Part shown: positions 1 to 7,510 of the stretch, piece after piece
Position numbering within the stretch: the stretch's first letter is position 1
Layout of the letters: the number at the start of each line of letters is the position of its first letter
NCBI GenBank assembly: GCA_018266055.1
Contig: JAFDYT010000002.1
Span: 346,322-410,321 of the forward strand
Source of the DNA: Bacteroidota bacterium
GTDB taxonomy: Bacteria > Bacteroidota > Bacteroidia > Cytophagales > Cyclobacteriaceae
Reading direction: 5' to 3'
DNA: 64,000 bases
Notes under the pieces: model-generated
Told to the model about the DNA's origin: nothing
The model's input: the letters and a program-made list of their open reading frames with translations, nothing else
Database searches by the model: none
Translations under genes and position numbers: made by a program

Positions 1-1436
1 GTAAACCCGACTCGTTCCAGATGAGATTTCCACTCGTCAAAATCAAAAAAACAAAAGGTTTCGTGCATCTCGCTTTCCCAGTTATCAACGTAATCCTTTC
101 GGCTCATGAACTCACACGCATCTTTCAATCTCAATTTGATGTATTCTGAATCGCCTGATTTAATTGTTTCGTATTCCAATTTGTAGCCCTCTTTTTTTCT
201 GAAGTCAATGGCAAACCGAAGGAAACGACCATAGGTTGATAAGCCCCTTAAATAACCTGCCAACTCTTCTCTGGTACCAAATGTCTTTTCGTAGTCATTG
301 TTGCGTCCGTCTGTTTTGTTTAGCTCCATTAAGATTACCTCGTCCTTAGCTTTGGGTCCTACAACGTCACGATTAATCCAGATGCCGCCAGGAGCAAGTT
401 CGTCATATCGATTTTTGATAAACGAAAGCAAATCTTCACGGCTGCCGTACGATTCAATTTCATGCGTTAGCGATGAGGTGTGAATTGTATTCATCGATCC
501 ACGGTCGAAAGCCAAGCCAGTGACAGCGTTGCGTTGAGAGAAGAATACAAATGGATTTTTAAACTCACCATTGTGTTTACGTTGCTGGCAGATATCAAAA
601 AGTTGACGAGCTACTTCTATTCCATAAAAGTCAGACTCGCGGTATCGCTCATCATCGCATGCCAATTTAATCCATGAGCCCACGGCACAGCCAATATCGC
701 CGATACGACCCGGATGAATATAGGGAGACGTCTCATTATATTTCAATACTGCAATCTCATCCATTTGTCGCACGTAGGTGTTGTAATCGCGTGTTGTAGT
801 CAAGTCGCCATCTTGGCTTATCATGGCGTCGCGGAATAGCCTTTGTACTTTATCGCCTGCCCGATATTTTTTCCAGACGTCGAAGGAAGACGAGTGAATA
901 TGCTTTTGAATCCACGTATCGTCTTGCCACGCTGAAGTAGAAGCGATTTTTTCAACTACATCCCAGGGAAGAGCTGTGCTATGTTCCCATGTCTTGCGGG
1001 TGGTGAGTTCAGCAGGTAGTATCCGAAAGCCTTCTTTCTCATACATTTCCAGCACAGGTGTTGAGCACACCACCAAAGTATTTTCAGGAGTGAGATCAAA
1101 CATCCTTTCGCTTTCGTGCTTGATGCGCTTGATTGTGTAGCTTGAAAAGTTAGGCACATTGCCGACCTCATCAATTCCGTAAATAAAACAAGGTACAGGC
1201 AATTGCTTGCCAAATTCCTCTAACGCGATGGCGCGGATATAAAACGGCAGCGGGTTTCTGCGCGTGTTCGAATGATTGGCAGAAGTAACTGCAAATATTA
1301 CTGCATCCACAGTTAATGCCTCTACCGAATTTCCTTGGATATCAGTTTGATCAGGGGAACCCTGAATGAGCCTTTGTAAATAATCAAATTGGAATTGTGT
1401 AAGCAGCTGATGCCGGCCGGGGAAAAGAATGTACAT
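1..1436 (-). CDS. NMNAT-like domain fused to SAM methyltransferase (partial, C-terminus beyond window)
   Basis: About 478 residues are readable from an ATG at 1436 with no stop before the window edge, so the 3' end is missing. The N-terminus looks like a nicotinamide-nucleotide adenylyltransferase fold: GRHQ at residues 7-10 sits where NadM has GRFQ, and TSANHSNTRRNP at 51-62 matches the second NMNAT signature. The catalytic (H/T)xGH motif, however, reads TQFQ, so adenylyltransfer activity is doubtful. Around residue 246 a class I methyltransferase motif I (GDIGCAVG) begins, followed by an acidic residue in GIE that could hold the SAM ribose. The start lies 3 nt after the ADP-ribosylglycohydrolase stop, so it is the last visible gene of the NAD operon. 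The domain calls are by motif reading; the substrate is unknown. Confidence 0.72.
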   Translation of the reverse strand, partial: MYILFPGRHQLLTQFQFDYLQRLIQGSPDQTDIQGNSVEALTVDAVIFAVTSANHSNTRRNPLPFYIRAIALEEFGKQLPVPCFIYGIDEVGNVPNFSSYTIKRIKHESERMFDLTPENTLVVCSTPVLEMYEKEGFRILPAELTTRKTWEHSTALPWDVVEKIASTSAWQDDTWIQKHIHSSSFDVWKKYRAGDKVQRLFRDAMISQDGDLTTTRDYNTYVRQMDEIAVLKYNETSPYIHPGRIGDIGCAVGSWIKLACDDERYRESDFYGIEVARQLFDICQQRKHNGEFKNPFVFFSQRNAVTGLAFDRGSMNTIHTSSLTHEIESYGSREDLLSFIKNRYDELAPGGIWINRDVVGPKAKDEVILMELNKTDGRNNDYEKTFGTREELAGYLRGLSTYGRFLRFAIDFRKKEGYKLEYETIKSGDSEYIKLRLKDACEFMSRKDYVDNWESEMHETFCFFDFDEWKSHLERVGF

Positions 1437-1439
1437 AAA

Positions 1440-2405
1440 TTATGTTTGGGCTAATATCTTGCTTTGCAAGCATTTTTTAAAACTCCGGCTAAGAATACTA
1501 ATGTCATTTTTTCTTGCGAGCACATTTACCCACTCATCAGGAATCGCATTCAGGCCGTAATATAAACCTGCAAGCGCTCCGGTAACACATCCTGTTGTGT
1601 CTGTATCTTCGCCCAAGTTCACCGCCTTTAATACAGCTTCAGTATAAGAATCAGTTGTAAGAAAACACCATATACTAGCTTCAAGAGTGTGCAGCACATA
1701 ACCGGAAGAATAGATTTGATCTTCCTTCAAAATCAGAAGGTCACCATTAAGAATACGATCAAATAGATTTAATTCAGCGGAATGAAACGAGCTGCGTTTA
1801 GTTAATGCATTGACTTCATCAATAGCAGTTTTATAACTGTCTGTTTTATTATAGCCCTCAAGCAGTTTTGAAACGAATTTGGAAAAAATAAAACAAGAGA
1901 ATACTGATCGAAAATGTCGGTGCGTTACTCCGGATATTTCTCTTATTCTCTCCAGCAGAAGCTCATCAGGCAAATCATAAAACATCAGCGAAGCGGGTAC
2001 GATTCTCATAATTGAACCATTCCCGTTTGAATTCTCTTCGAATTCTCCTGAGTATCTTGGGTCTTCACCGTTTTTAATTCTTGTGAGTGCAACTCTGGTT
2101 GTGCCACCGACATCAAAGACTTTACGATGTGCGCCCCAATATCCGTCCGTCATCCATCTTACAAATGACTGGCCAATATCATCCAGGTCATATCCTTTTA
2201 ACAGAGATTCGGCTAAGCAGAACGTAAGCGAACTGTCGTCTGACCAGGTTCCTGCCGGTTGATTCCATCTTCCATAACCCCTCATGGATCGAACGGGGTT
2301 CTCTTTTAGATAAATTCGGTTTCCGAACTCTACCGGTACTCCAAGTGCATCACCAATAGCCAACCCTATAAAGCAACTTTCAATATTTTCAATTCGGGAT
2401 TTCAT
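1440..2405 (-). CDS. ADP-ribosylglycohydrolase (DraG/ARH family)
   Basis: A 321-residue member of the ADP-ribosylglycohydrolase family, which removes ADP-ribose from proteins or small molecules using a binuclear Mg2+ centre. Visible signatures are GLAIGDALG at 14-22, the metal-binding TWSDDS at 53-58, a VTHRH stretch near 160-164, and the C-terminal GEDTDTTG at 265-272 that supplies further metal ligands. All key acidic residues appear intact. Length is normal for the family. It follows the HAD-like gene by about 50 nt in the NAD salvage operon and would supply free ADP-ribose to the Nudix domain of NadM. Its true target (ADP-ribosyl-Arg, ADP-ribosyl-Ser, O-acetyl-ADP-ribose or another conjugate) cannot be read from the sequence. 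Confidence 0.9.
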   Translation of the reverse strand: MKSRIENIESCFIGLAIGDALGVPVEFGNRIYLKENPVRSMRGYGRWNQPAGTWSDDSSLTFCLAESLLKGYDLDDIGQSFVRWMTDGYWGAHRKVFDVGGTTRVALTRIKNGEDPRYSGEFEENSNGNGSIMRIVPASLMFYDLPDELLLERIREISGVTHRHFRSVFSCFIFSKFVSKLLEGYNKTDSYKTAIDEVNALTKRSSFHSAELNLFDRILNGDLLILKEDQIYSSGYVLHTLEASIWCFLTTDSYTEAVLKAVNLGEDTDTTGCVTGALAGLYYGLNAIPDEWVNVLARKNDISILSRSFKKCLQSKILAQT

Positions 2406-2456
2406 ATTTTCAAATTCTAAGATGTTTGTTCTGTTTTATCGGCGAACTTTCTGAGT

Positions 2457-2876
2457 TCAAAATTTTTGAGTAATTATTCTTTTTATTTCAAGCCAATCGG
2501 TTTCACCGTCAAAACCAGCCTTGTCGTCCATTAGCACATTGACGTAGAATTTGTTCTGATAATAACCATAACCTCCATCAGCTACTTCTGGATTTTCATT
2601 CACATAGTCGAAATGGATATTGTGTTTTTTAAAGAGCTCAATGTATTGTACAATCTCGTTAGGGTAAGAGCACGTGTAAAGTATTTTGACTATATCTTTT
2701 CGTTTGCTAAGAATTTGCATTACTTCAATTGCGCCCGGATAAAACTCCGTTGAAATTTCATCTCGTCTGAAATTCGACTTTAATAAAGTGCCATGAATAT
2801 CAAAGGCCCAATACGTTTTTGACCAACCTCTTTCCGTTGCGTGCCGCAAACAATTTTCGATAGCTCGTGTAATCAT
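2457..2876 (-). CDS. HAD-like protein with altered motif I (DIHGT)
   Basis: A 139-residue small protein with the layout of a minimal HAD-superfamily phosphatase. Motif I is FDIHGT at 25-30, where the usual DxDGT second aspartate is replaced by His28. A motif II-like Thr/Ser follows at TCS (68-70), and MDDKAG at 116-121 sits where the motif IV metal-binding acidic pair is expected. The first Asp (nucleophile) is present, but losing the acid/base Asp would change or abolish ordinary phosphatase chemistry. Its ATG overlaps the end of the PRPP synthetase gene by 4 nt, so it is translationally coupled within the NAD island. A nucleotide or sugar-phosphate substrate is plausible from context but not shown. 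Confidence 0.68.
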   Translation of the reverse strand: MITRAIENCLRHATERGWSKTYWAFDIHGTLLKSNFRRDEISTEFYPGAIEVMQILSKRKDIVKILYTCSYPNEIVQYIELFKKHNIHFDYVNENPEVADGGYGYYQNKFYVNVLMDDKAGFDGETDWLEIKRIITQKF

Positions 2877-3796
2877 AACTGACTCAAACTTTTATTTGAT
2901 ACAACATTTTCAACCGCTTTCACAAATAAGTTTGCGCAACTGACCACTTCTACTTTTGGGTGATGAACAGATTCTACTACGGTATCAGAAATATAGACTC
3001 GTTCAATTTGAGAGCCTTCAATAGTATTGAGCGCTTGTCCGCTCAACACCCCATGAGTGCAGTAAGCGCGGACGGAAACTGCTCCTTCGCTTTTCAGGAG
3101 ATCTGCAGCCTTGCACAATGTGCCTGCCGTATCAATTAAATCATCAATGATCACTACGTTCTTACCTTTCACTTCTCCTATTATCTCCATACTTGAGACT
3201 GCGTTTGGCTTCAGCCGTTCTTTGTTAATTACTACCATGTGTGCATTGAGATCTTTTTTATACTGTTTGACCCGTTTGATGCCACCGAAGTCGGGACTAC
3301 ACAAGCACAGATTGTCTATTTTTAGATTTCGAATATGATCTAAAAACAATCGGTGCGATGAGAGTGGGTCCACAGGAATTTTATAAAACCCCTCAATCGC
3401 ATTGGTGTGCAGATCAAGCGTGATGATGCGGTCAGGGCCCATCAACTGAATCATGTCGGCCACCATCCGCGATGATATGGCGGTTCGCTGTCCGTCACGC
3501 CGCTCTTGCCTGCTGTGAGGCAAGTACGGAATCAGCAGAATCACTTCTTTAGCCGACGACCTTCGTGCTGCATCAATAGTCATCAATAGCTCAAAAAAAT
3601 TTTCATAAGGCATATTGATTTTGCCAATGAGAAATACCACCTGGCCACGTATGCTTTCATTGAACTTGACAAACAGCTCTCCATCAGAAAATTTCTCAAC
3701 CTGTGTGAGTAGCAGCGGAACTCTCAGTTGAGAAGCGATAGTCTCGCCTAATTTCCTGGCTGTACTGGTGGCGTAAAGCTTAATCGAATTTTCCAT
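2873..3796 (-). CDS. prs: Ribose-phosphate pyrophosphokinase-like protein (divergent Prs)
   Basis: A 307-residue PRPP synthetase homologue; the family transfers pyrophosphate from ATP to ribose-5-phosphate. Visible are FSDGE (36-40), the ATP-site RQERR (96-100), catalytic-loop LDLH ending at His130, SPDFGG (167-172) and an intact PRPP-binding loop VVIIDDLIDTAGT (214-226). It differs from housekeeping Prs around 91-100 (YLPHSRQERR rather than YFGYARQDR) and at the flexible loop (INKERLKP rather than IDKRRP). It is the gene next to NAMPT, 1 nt from that gene's stop, so it probably supplies PRPP for nicotinamide salvage. A less usual alternative is use of ADP-ribose as acceptor, as described for phage Adps. 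A separate housekeeping prs probably exists elsewhere in the genome. Confidence 0.85.
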   Translation of the reverse strand: MENSIKLYATSTARKLGETIASQLRVPLLLTQVEKFSDGELFVKFNESIRGQVVFLIGKINMPYENFFELLMTIDAARRSSAKEVILLIPYLPHSRQERRDGQRTAISSRMVADMIQLMGPDRIITLDLHTNAIEGFYKIPVDPLSSHRLFLDHIRNLKIDNLCLCSPDFGGIKRVKQYKKDLNAHMVVINKERLKPNAVSSMEIIGEVKGKNVVIIDDLIDTAGTLCKAADLLKSEGAVSVRAYCTHGVLSGQALNTIEGSQIERVYISDTVVESVHHPKVEVVSCANLFVKAVENVVSNKSLSQL

Positions 3797-3797
3797 A

Positions 3798-5225
3798 TCA
3801 GACCGTAGTTAGTTGTTGTAATGTAACACGTTGACGCACTTGTTCAAAAGTGTGGCTCACTTTCAATTCTCCATTTTCAAAAACAGTTTGCAAGATGTCA
3901 TCACCGTTTTCACTTTCACTTACAGTTTTCATTCCCTGCGGAGTTTCTATAAGTTTCAATTTTCCGGCCTTGGAGGCTTTGAATGAATTGATAATTTCAC
4001 CCTTTTCATTCATCTCGATGGGAGACTTTTGAACGTTTACTTCTTTTCCATCGACTAATGCATAAGAACATTTCAATGCAAATTTTTGAGTATCACGATT
4101 TACTTTTTGCAGCAATGCTCCGCCCATGCCAAGCACAAGGTTGTCAGCAGCTATTCCGTTTTTCATTAATGTCTCATAAATCGTTTTGATTGAATCATAG
4201 TCGACTCCGTCACCCTGAATCACACGCACTTGCTTTGGTAGCACGCGATACCCTTTGGTATTTGTTGAGTGCCCCACGCGATCAAAAAGCATTTCAAATA
4301 CTTTAAGGAGCGTCCGCACAGGATCACCGGAGTCGGGTCGAATTACCAATGTGCCGTTGCGATGGAGAATTCTTTCTTTGAATTCCTTTCCCCACAACTC
4401 ACCCACCGCATTAAAAATATTATACGAATCACTCACACAAGAAAGGATTCCCTCGGGGTATGCATTGAGCACATGATCGAAGATTTGTTTCTCGCCTTCA
4501 GCACCAAGCAAAGTCATAATGGAGTGTTCCGTGGCAGGGACAGACATGCCATATACTTTCTGGGCTGTGTAGTATTTTTTGGCGAAGGCTGAAGCGTATA
4601 CCGTATCGCTACCCATAAAATTCAGCAAGTGCGCCGAGCCGCCAAGTCCGGCGCTTTCTACCGAACTTACACCTCGAAACCCAAAATCATTCAGCACAAA
4701 GTCAATAGCGGGCTGCGCGTCTTCATCCGCGGTTAATTCAAAGTAATGCTCAACCATCTTTCTAATTTCTCTGGAGAGGGTAGCTACAGTGCTAGGGTAC
4801 CAAACTTGCATCAGCAATGTTTCCAAAAAATTAGTCAGCCAAAAACATTTGGGGTCGGTATTTTCAATGGTCATTAGCACATTCTTCACAGGTACGACGG
4901 AGCCTTCCGGTACGGCTTTGATTTTCACTGGAAGCCGTCCTCCATGTTTTGAAAGTATAAATTCAAAATTGCTTCGGTCAAAAACTCCTTTCCTTCCAAA
5001 CACACCGTTGAGTAAATCTTCAGCTTCATCGATGTTTTCTTTTGTGAAGGCCTGACCTTGCAAATACTCCTTCAAAAAATATTGGAGGCCATAAAACACA
5101 GTCTCATCAAACATTCCGCCGCGGCTTTCCAAATAAGAATAGATTTTTGTTGTGCCAGGGAAGTAAAGTTTGTAGTGTGAATACTTGTACGCGTCGGCAA
5201 GGAGTAAAAGATTTTGCGTTTTCAT
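3798..5225 (-). CDS. nadV: Nicotinamide phosphoribosyltransferase (NAMPT)
   Basis: Makes NMN from nicotinamide and PRPP, the committed step of one-step nicotinamide salvage. The 475-residue product is close to the length of animal NAMPT. Visible are ADAYKYSHY near residue 10, FGFRGVSSVESAGLGG (181-196), SDTV with Asp207, the catalytic His234 in SVPATEHS, RPDSGDP (296-302) and IQGDGVD. I start at the ATG at 5225 (MKTQNLLLLADAYK) because an ATG 30 nt further upstream would run into the end of nadM, while this one sits 7 nt after that stop. It lies between nadM and prs in one operon. Residues match the nicotinamide-using rather than nicotinate-using family; phage-type ADP-ribosyl transfer to nicotinamide is a remote alternative. 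Confidence 0.94.
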   Translation of the reverse strand: MKTQNLLLLADAYKYSHYKLYFPGTTKIYSYLESRGGMFDETVFYGLQYFLKEYLQGQAFTKENIDEAEDLLNGVFGRKGVFDRSNFEFILSKHGGRLPVKIKAVPEGSVVPVKNVLMTIENTDPKCFWLTNFLETLLMQVWYPSTVATLSREIRKMVEHYFELTADEDAQPAIDFVLNDFGFRGVSSVESAGLGGSAHLLNFMGSDTVYASAFAKKYYTAQKVYGMSVPATEHSIMTLLGAEGEKQIFDHVLNAYPEGILSCVSDSYNIFNAVGELWGKEFKERILHRNGTLVIRPDSGDPVRTLLKVFEMLFDRVGHSTNTKGYRVLPKQVRVIQGDGVDYDSIKTIYETLMKNGIAADNLVLGMGGALLQKVNRDTQKFALKCSYALVDGKEVNVQKSPIEMNEKGEIINSFKASKAGKLKLIETPQGMKTVSESENGDDILQTVFENGELKVSHTFEQVRQRVTLQQLTTV

Positions 5226-5232
5226 ACGAATG

Positions 5233-6132
5233 TTATTTAGAATTGTATTTTTCAATCAGGTAGGTCAGTTGGGGAAAATGCTCTTCAGCCGTCTCCTTTT
5301 GCTCAATCATCACCTTCATTTCATTCAGTTTGAACCACTGTACTTCGGCGATGTCGTCGCTGCCTTCGGGATTTCCAGAAATAAAATCGGTTGAGAAAAG
5401 CGTAGTGATAATTTTATCCAGCTCAGTATTGTAGCGCCAATCGTTTACTCGCAAGGATTTCTCGTATTGCATCGCCGCGGTTTCAATTGCACCACACTCC
5501 TCTGTAAGCTCACGCTTTGCTGCTTCCTCATAGCTTTCGTCAGTAGGGTCACTGAAACCTCCAAGCAATCTCCATTTGTTGTCAATGTTTTTTCTTCCAA
5601 GAAGAATTTCGGTTTTGTTATTTCTGAATAAGGCGATATCAACGGTAGCATACACTTTCAAATACATGTTGGAGTACGCGTAAATCACTCCCATCCTGAA
5701 TTCCTCGGAGTCAAGGACTTTGTCGCTGATCTTCTCCCGGATGAGCGTCGCACTTTGTGAGCCTGCTTCGGGAAGTTCAACAGTCTCATATTTTCCCGAA
5801 TAATAGGGAATGAAACTGTCGCGGCTGCCATAAAGAACGAATGCCGAACCCGGGAAGGAATCTCCTAACAGAGTATCAATGTTTTTTGACCATTGTGCAT
5901 CAAGCGGATGATCGGCTAGTGGCAAAATCACTACATCATGATATTCCTTTTTGATCATTCGTTCGCGGGTGTAAAAGTCAAGTGGGTTCTTGCGGCTTCC
6001 CTTTACCGGCGACACGCCAAGAAGTATAACCGTTTTATTGTGTTTCTCCTGTACTTGCCGGATCGTAGCCTTATGACCTTCATGAAGATAAGGTGTCTGA
6101 AACCGTGCGATGATAACTCCGATTGCTTTCAT
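5233..6132 (-). CDS. nadM: Bifunctional NMN adenylyltransferase / Nudix ADP-ribose pyrophosphatase
   Basis: A 299-residue fusion. The N-terminal domain is a NadM-type NMN adenylyltransferase (NMN + ATP to NAD+) with ARFQTPYLHEGH, including the HxGH nucleotidyl-transfer motif at 17-20, and a later SQSATLIRE segment matching the ISSTxxR position. The C-terminal domain carries a Nudix box beginning GGFSDPTDES near 191 and ending RELTEECG; in this family it hydrolyses ADP-ribose to ribose-5-phosphate and AMP. The ORF extends upstream to 6216, but the real start is the ATG at 6132, since the fold begins MKAIGVIIARFQ and two operator-like sites occupy the 5' extension. It is the first gene of the NAD salvage operon and feeds its own pathway with both activities. 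Confidence 0.94.
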   Translation of the reverse strand: MKAIGVIIARFQTPYLHEGHKATIRQVQEKHNKTVILLGVSPVKGSRKNPLDFYTRERMIKKEYHDVVILPLADHPLDAQWSKNIDTLLGDSFPGSAFVLYGSRDSFIPYYSGKYETVELPEAGSQSATLIREKISDKVLDSEEFRMGVIYAYSNMYLKVYATVDIALFRNNKTEILLGRKNIDNKWRLLGGFSDPTDESYEEAAKRELTEECGAIETAAMQYEKSLRVNDWRYNTELDKIITTLFSTDFISGNPEGSDDIAEVQWFKLNEMKVMIEQKETAEEHFPQLTYLIEKYNSK

Positions 6133-6166
6133 AAGTGTTTTGAATGGCGTTGATGTAATTTTATCT

Positions 6167-6189
6167 ATTTGTGTAATATATACGCAAAT
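6167..6189. promoter_or_regulatory. Putative NrtR operator upstream of nadM (proximal site)
   Basis: Inverted repeat ATTTGTGT, 7-nt spacer, ACGCAAAT; 7 of 8 arm positions pair. It has the same 8-7-8 geometry as the sites at 6221 and 7913. On the minus strand it overlaps a TATATTTG -7 box (6185-6192), where a bound repressor would block initiation. NrtR as the binder is inferred from gene context. Confidence 0.75.
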
Positions 6190-6217
6190 ATATATAGTTG
6201 GGTTCATTAGTCGCAAG
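6185..6217 (-). promoter_or_regulatory. Promoter of the nadM-NAMPT-prs operon
   Basis: On the minus strand TATATTTG (6192-6185) matches the Bacteroidota -7 element TAnnTTTG. A CTTG at 6217-6214 stands 21 nt upstream as a weak -33 element. Initiation would fall about 6175-6180, leaving roughly 45 nt before the nadM ATG. The -7 box is embedded in the proximal operator. Confidence 0.6.
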
Positions 6218-6220
6218 TTA

Positions 6221-6243
6221 TTTTGCGTATTTTATACACTAAT
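6221..6243. promoter_or_regulatory. Putative NrtR operator upstream of nadM (distal site)
   Basis: TTTTGCGT, 7-nt spacer, ACACTAAT: an imperfect copy of the ATTTGCGT-N7-ACGCAAAT site. Its centre is 54 bp from that of the proximal site (6178 and 6232), about five helical turns. The site sits between the nrtR stop and the nadM promoter. Confidence 0.6.
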
Positions 6244-6261
6244 TAGGTATTCAGCTGATTG

Positions 6262-6945
6262 TCAGAGGAAAAGATCGAAATTATAGCCCTTGTCTTTCAA
6301 TTCGAAATACTTTTTTCTGTTGAATTGAAAGAGTGCAGCGGGTCTTCCAACGCTCCGTTGCACGTTTTCATCAAGTTCTTCCAAAAAGCCATAGCTCATG
6401 ATGCGTTTCTTGAAGTTGCGCCTGTCCAGTTGCGTTGCTAAAAGTGTTTGATAAAGTTTTTCAAGGTCAGAGAATGGAAACTTCTTATCAAGCAATTCAA
6501 AGCCCACAGGTTCATACGCCAGTTTACCTCGAAGCCGCTTAATAGCTGTCTCAACGATCTGCTTATGATCAAATGCCAGTTTGGGTAGCCTACTGATATT
6601 AAACCAGGCAACATCCTCAGCATCAGTTTGAGCAGACAGTTGATAATCTTTCGGTCTCACTAAGCCATAGTAAGTTATTGAGACAACTCGGTTTCGTGGA
6701 TCACGATCAGGTTTACCGAAAGAATACAATTGCTCCAGATAGGTAACGTCAACACCTGACTCCTCTTTAAGTTCCCGTCGGACAGCTTCTTCCAAGGATT
6801 CATCGTCTTTGACTAATCCGCCTGGCAAGGCCCAAAATTTCTGAAATGGCTCGAACTTACGTTTTATCAGCAGTACAGAAACACCCTCTTCTGCATCATA
6901 CCCAAAAACCACCGCATCCACGGCTACTTTAATCGACTGAGGCAT
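6262..6945 (-). CDS. nrtR: Nudix-family transcriptional repressor NrtR
   Basis: A 227-residue protein with the two-domain plan of NrtR, the Nudix-related regulator of NAD metabolism. An N-terminal Nudix domain (about 1-140) is followed by a winged helix-turn-helix (about 147-227). The Nudix box from GGLVKDDES to RELKEESG is complete, so hydrolase activity is not excluded, though family members usually use the pocket for ligand sensing. The C-terminal FSDLEKLYQTLLATQLDRRNFKKR stretch is the typical NrtR DNA-binding segment (quoted in parts: LDRRNFKK is the clearest part). It is the third gene of the upstream transcription unit, 10 nt after the oxygenase gene, and precedes the nadM operon. Known NrtR proteins repress NAD synthesis genes and release DNA on binding ADP-ribose or a related ligand; that role is assigned by homology. 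Confidence 0.92.
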   Translation of the reverse strand: MPQSIKVAVDAVVFGYDAEEGVSVLLIKRKFEPFQKFWALPGGLVKDDESLEEAVRRELKEESGVDVTYLEQLYSFGKPDRDPRNRVVSITYYGLVRPKDYQLSAQTDAEDVAWFNISRLPKLAFDHKQIVETAIKRLRGKLAYEPVGFELLDKKFPFSDLEKLYQTLLATQLDRRNFKKRIMSYGFLEELDENVQRSVGRPAALFQFNRKKYFELKDKGYNFDLFL

Positions 6946-6955
6946 AGTTAATCGT

Positions 6956-7510
6956 TTAAGTGAGTTCCTTTAGTTTATACATGATATCTGTTCGAAGTAC
7001 GTATTTGGTACCTTCTATCACTTCACTTCCCTCATGTTCAAGGTAGTGATAGAAAATAAGTGCAGAGCCTTTCTTGGGAGAAACCACCAAATGATCAAAC
7101 GTAGTTGCTCCGCCTTTAAAATCGTCGTTAAGATAAATCATAAATGTAAAGTAGCTCGCCTCAGAGCTATTGCGGATAAAGCTTTGATCGCGGTGTTTCT
7201 TAAACTGTTGTCCAGGTTGATACTTGTAAAACCGGAAGAGTTCATTTAAGCCTACGGCCTTACTTTGGCCAATCTCTTGAGGCGCAATATCTTTTAACAA
7301 GTGCCAGAGTTCACTAGCCATGTCGTAGTCCTTATACACAACCCTATTATTATTTCTAATAAAATCAACGAGTCGAGGCCCATTGTCGGTTTGAATCGTT
7401 GCAGGTTGATACCCGATAGACTCTGTTTTAGCAATGAAGTCATCACACTGTTGAGCAGACCAGAAGTCTTCGATGAAATAAATATTCTGTGCCAGTTCAG
7501 TCAGTTTCAT
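6956..7510 (-). CDS. 2-oxoglutarate/Fe(II)-dependent oxygenase (prolyl 4-hydroxylase-like)
   Basis: A 184-residue dioxygenase of the P4Hc type. The iron-binding triad is visible as H106-x-D108 (KKHRDQS) and H159 (LEHEGSEV), with Arg173 placed to bind the 2-oxoglutarate carboxylate. RFYKYQPGQQF before the HxD is typical of the family. It overlaps the 7507-7911 gene by 4 nt and lies 10 nt before nrtR, so it is a member of the NrtR-autoregulated unit. The family hydroxylates proteins or small molecules; the substrate here is unknown. Its presence in an NAD island is unexplained, with ADP-ribosyl-protein or nicotinamide-related modification as possibilities only. Confidence 0.86.
   Translation of the reverse strand: MKLTELAQNIYFIEDFWSAQQCDDFIAKTESIGYQPATIQTDNGPRLVDFIRNNNRVVYKDYDMASELWHLLKDIAPQEIGQSKAVGLNELFRFYKYQPGQQFKKHRDQSFIRNSSEASYFTFMIYLNDDFKGGATTFDHLVVSPKKGSALIFYHYLEHEGSEVIEGTKYVLRTDIMYKLKELT

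Noticed and set aside
956-1213. Short minus-strand ORF of 85 residues
   Set aside because: It is in another frame inside the NMNAT-like/methyltransferase gene, whose frame is open from 1436 to the window edge and shows domain motifs.
4255-4592. Plus-strand ORFs of 73 and 107 residues inside the NAMPT gene
   Set aside because: They are antisense frames of a strongly conserved enzyme gene.
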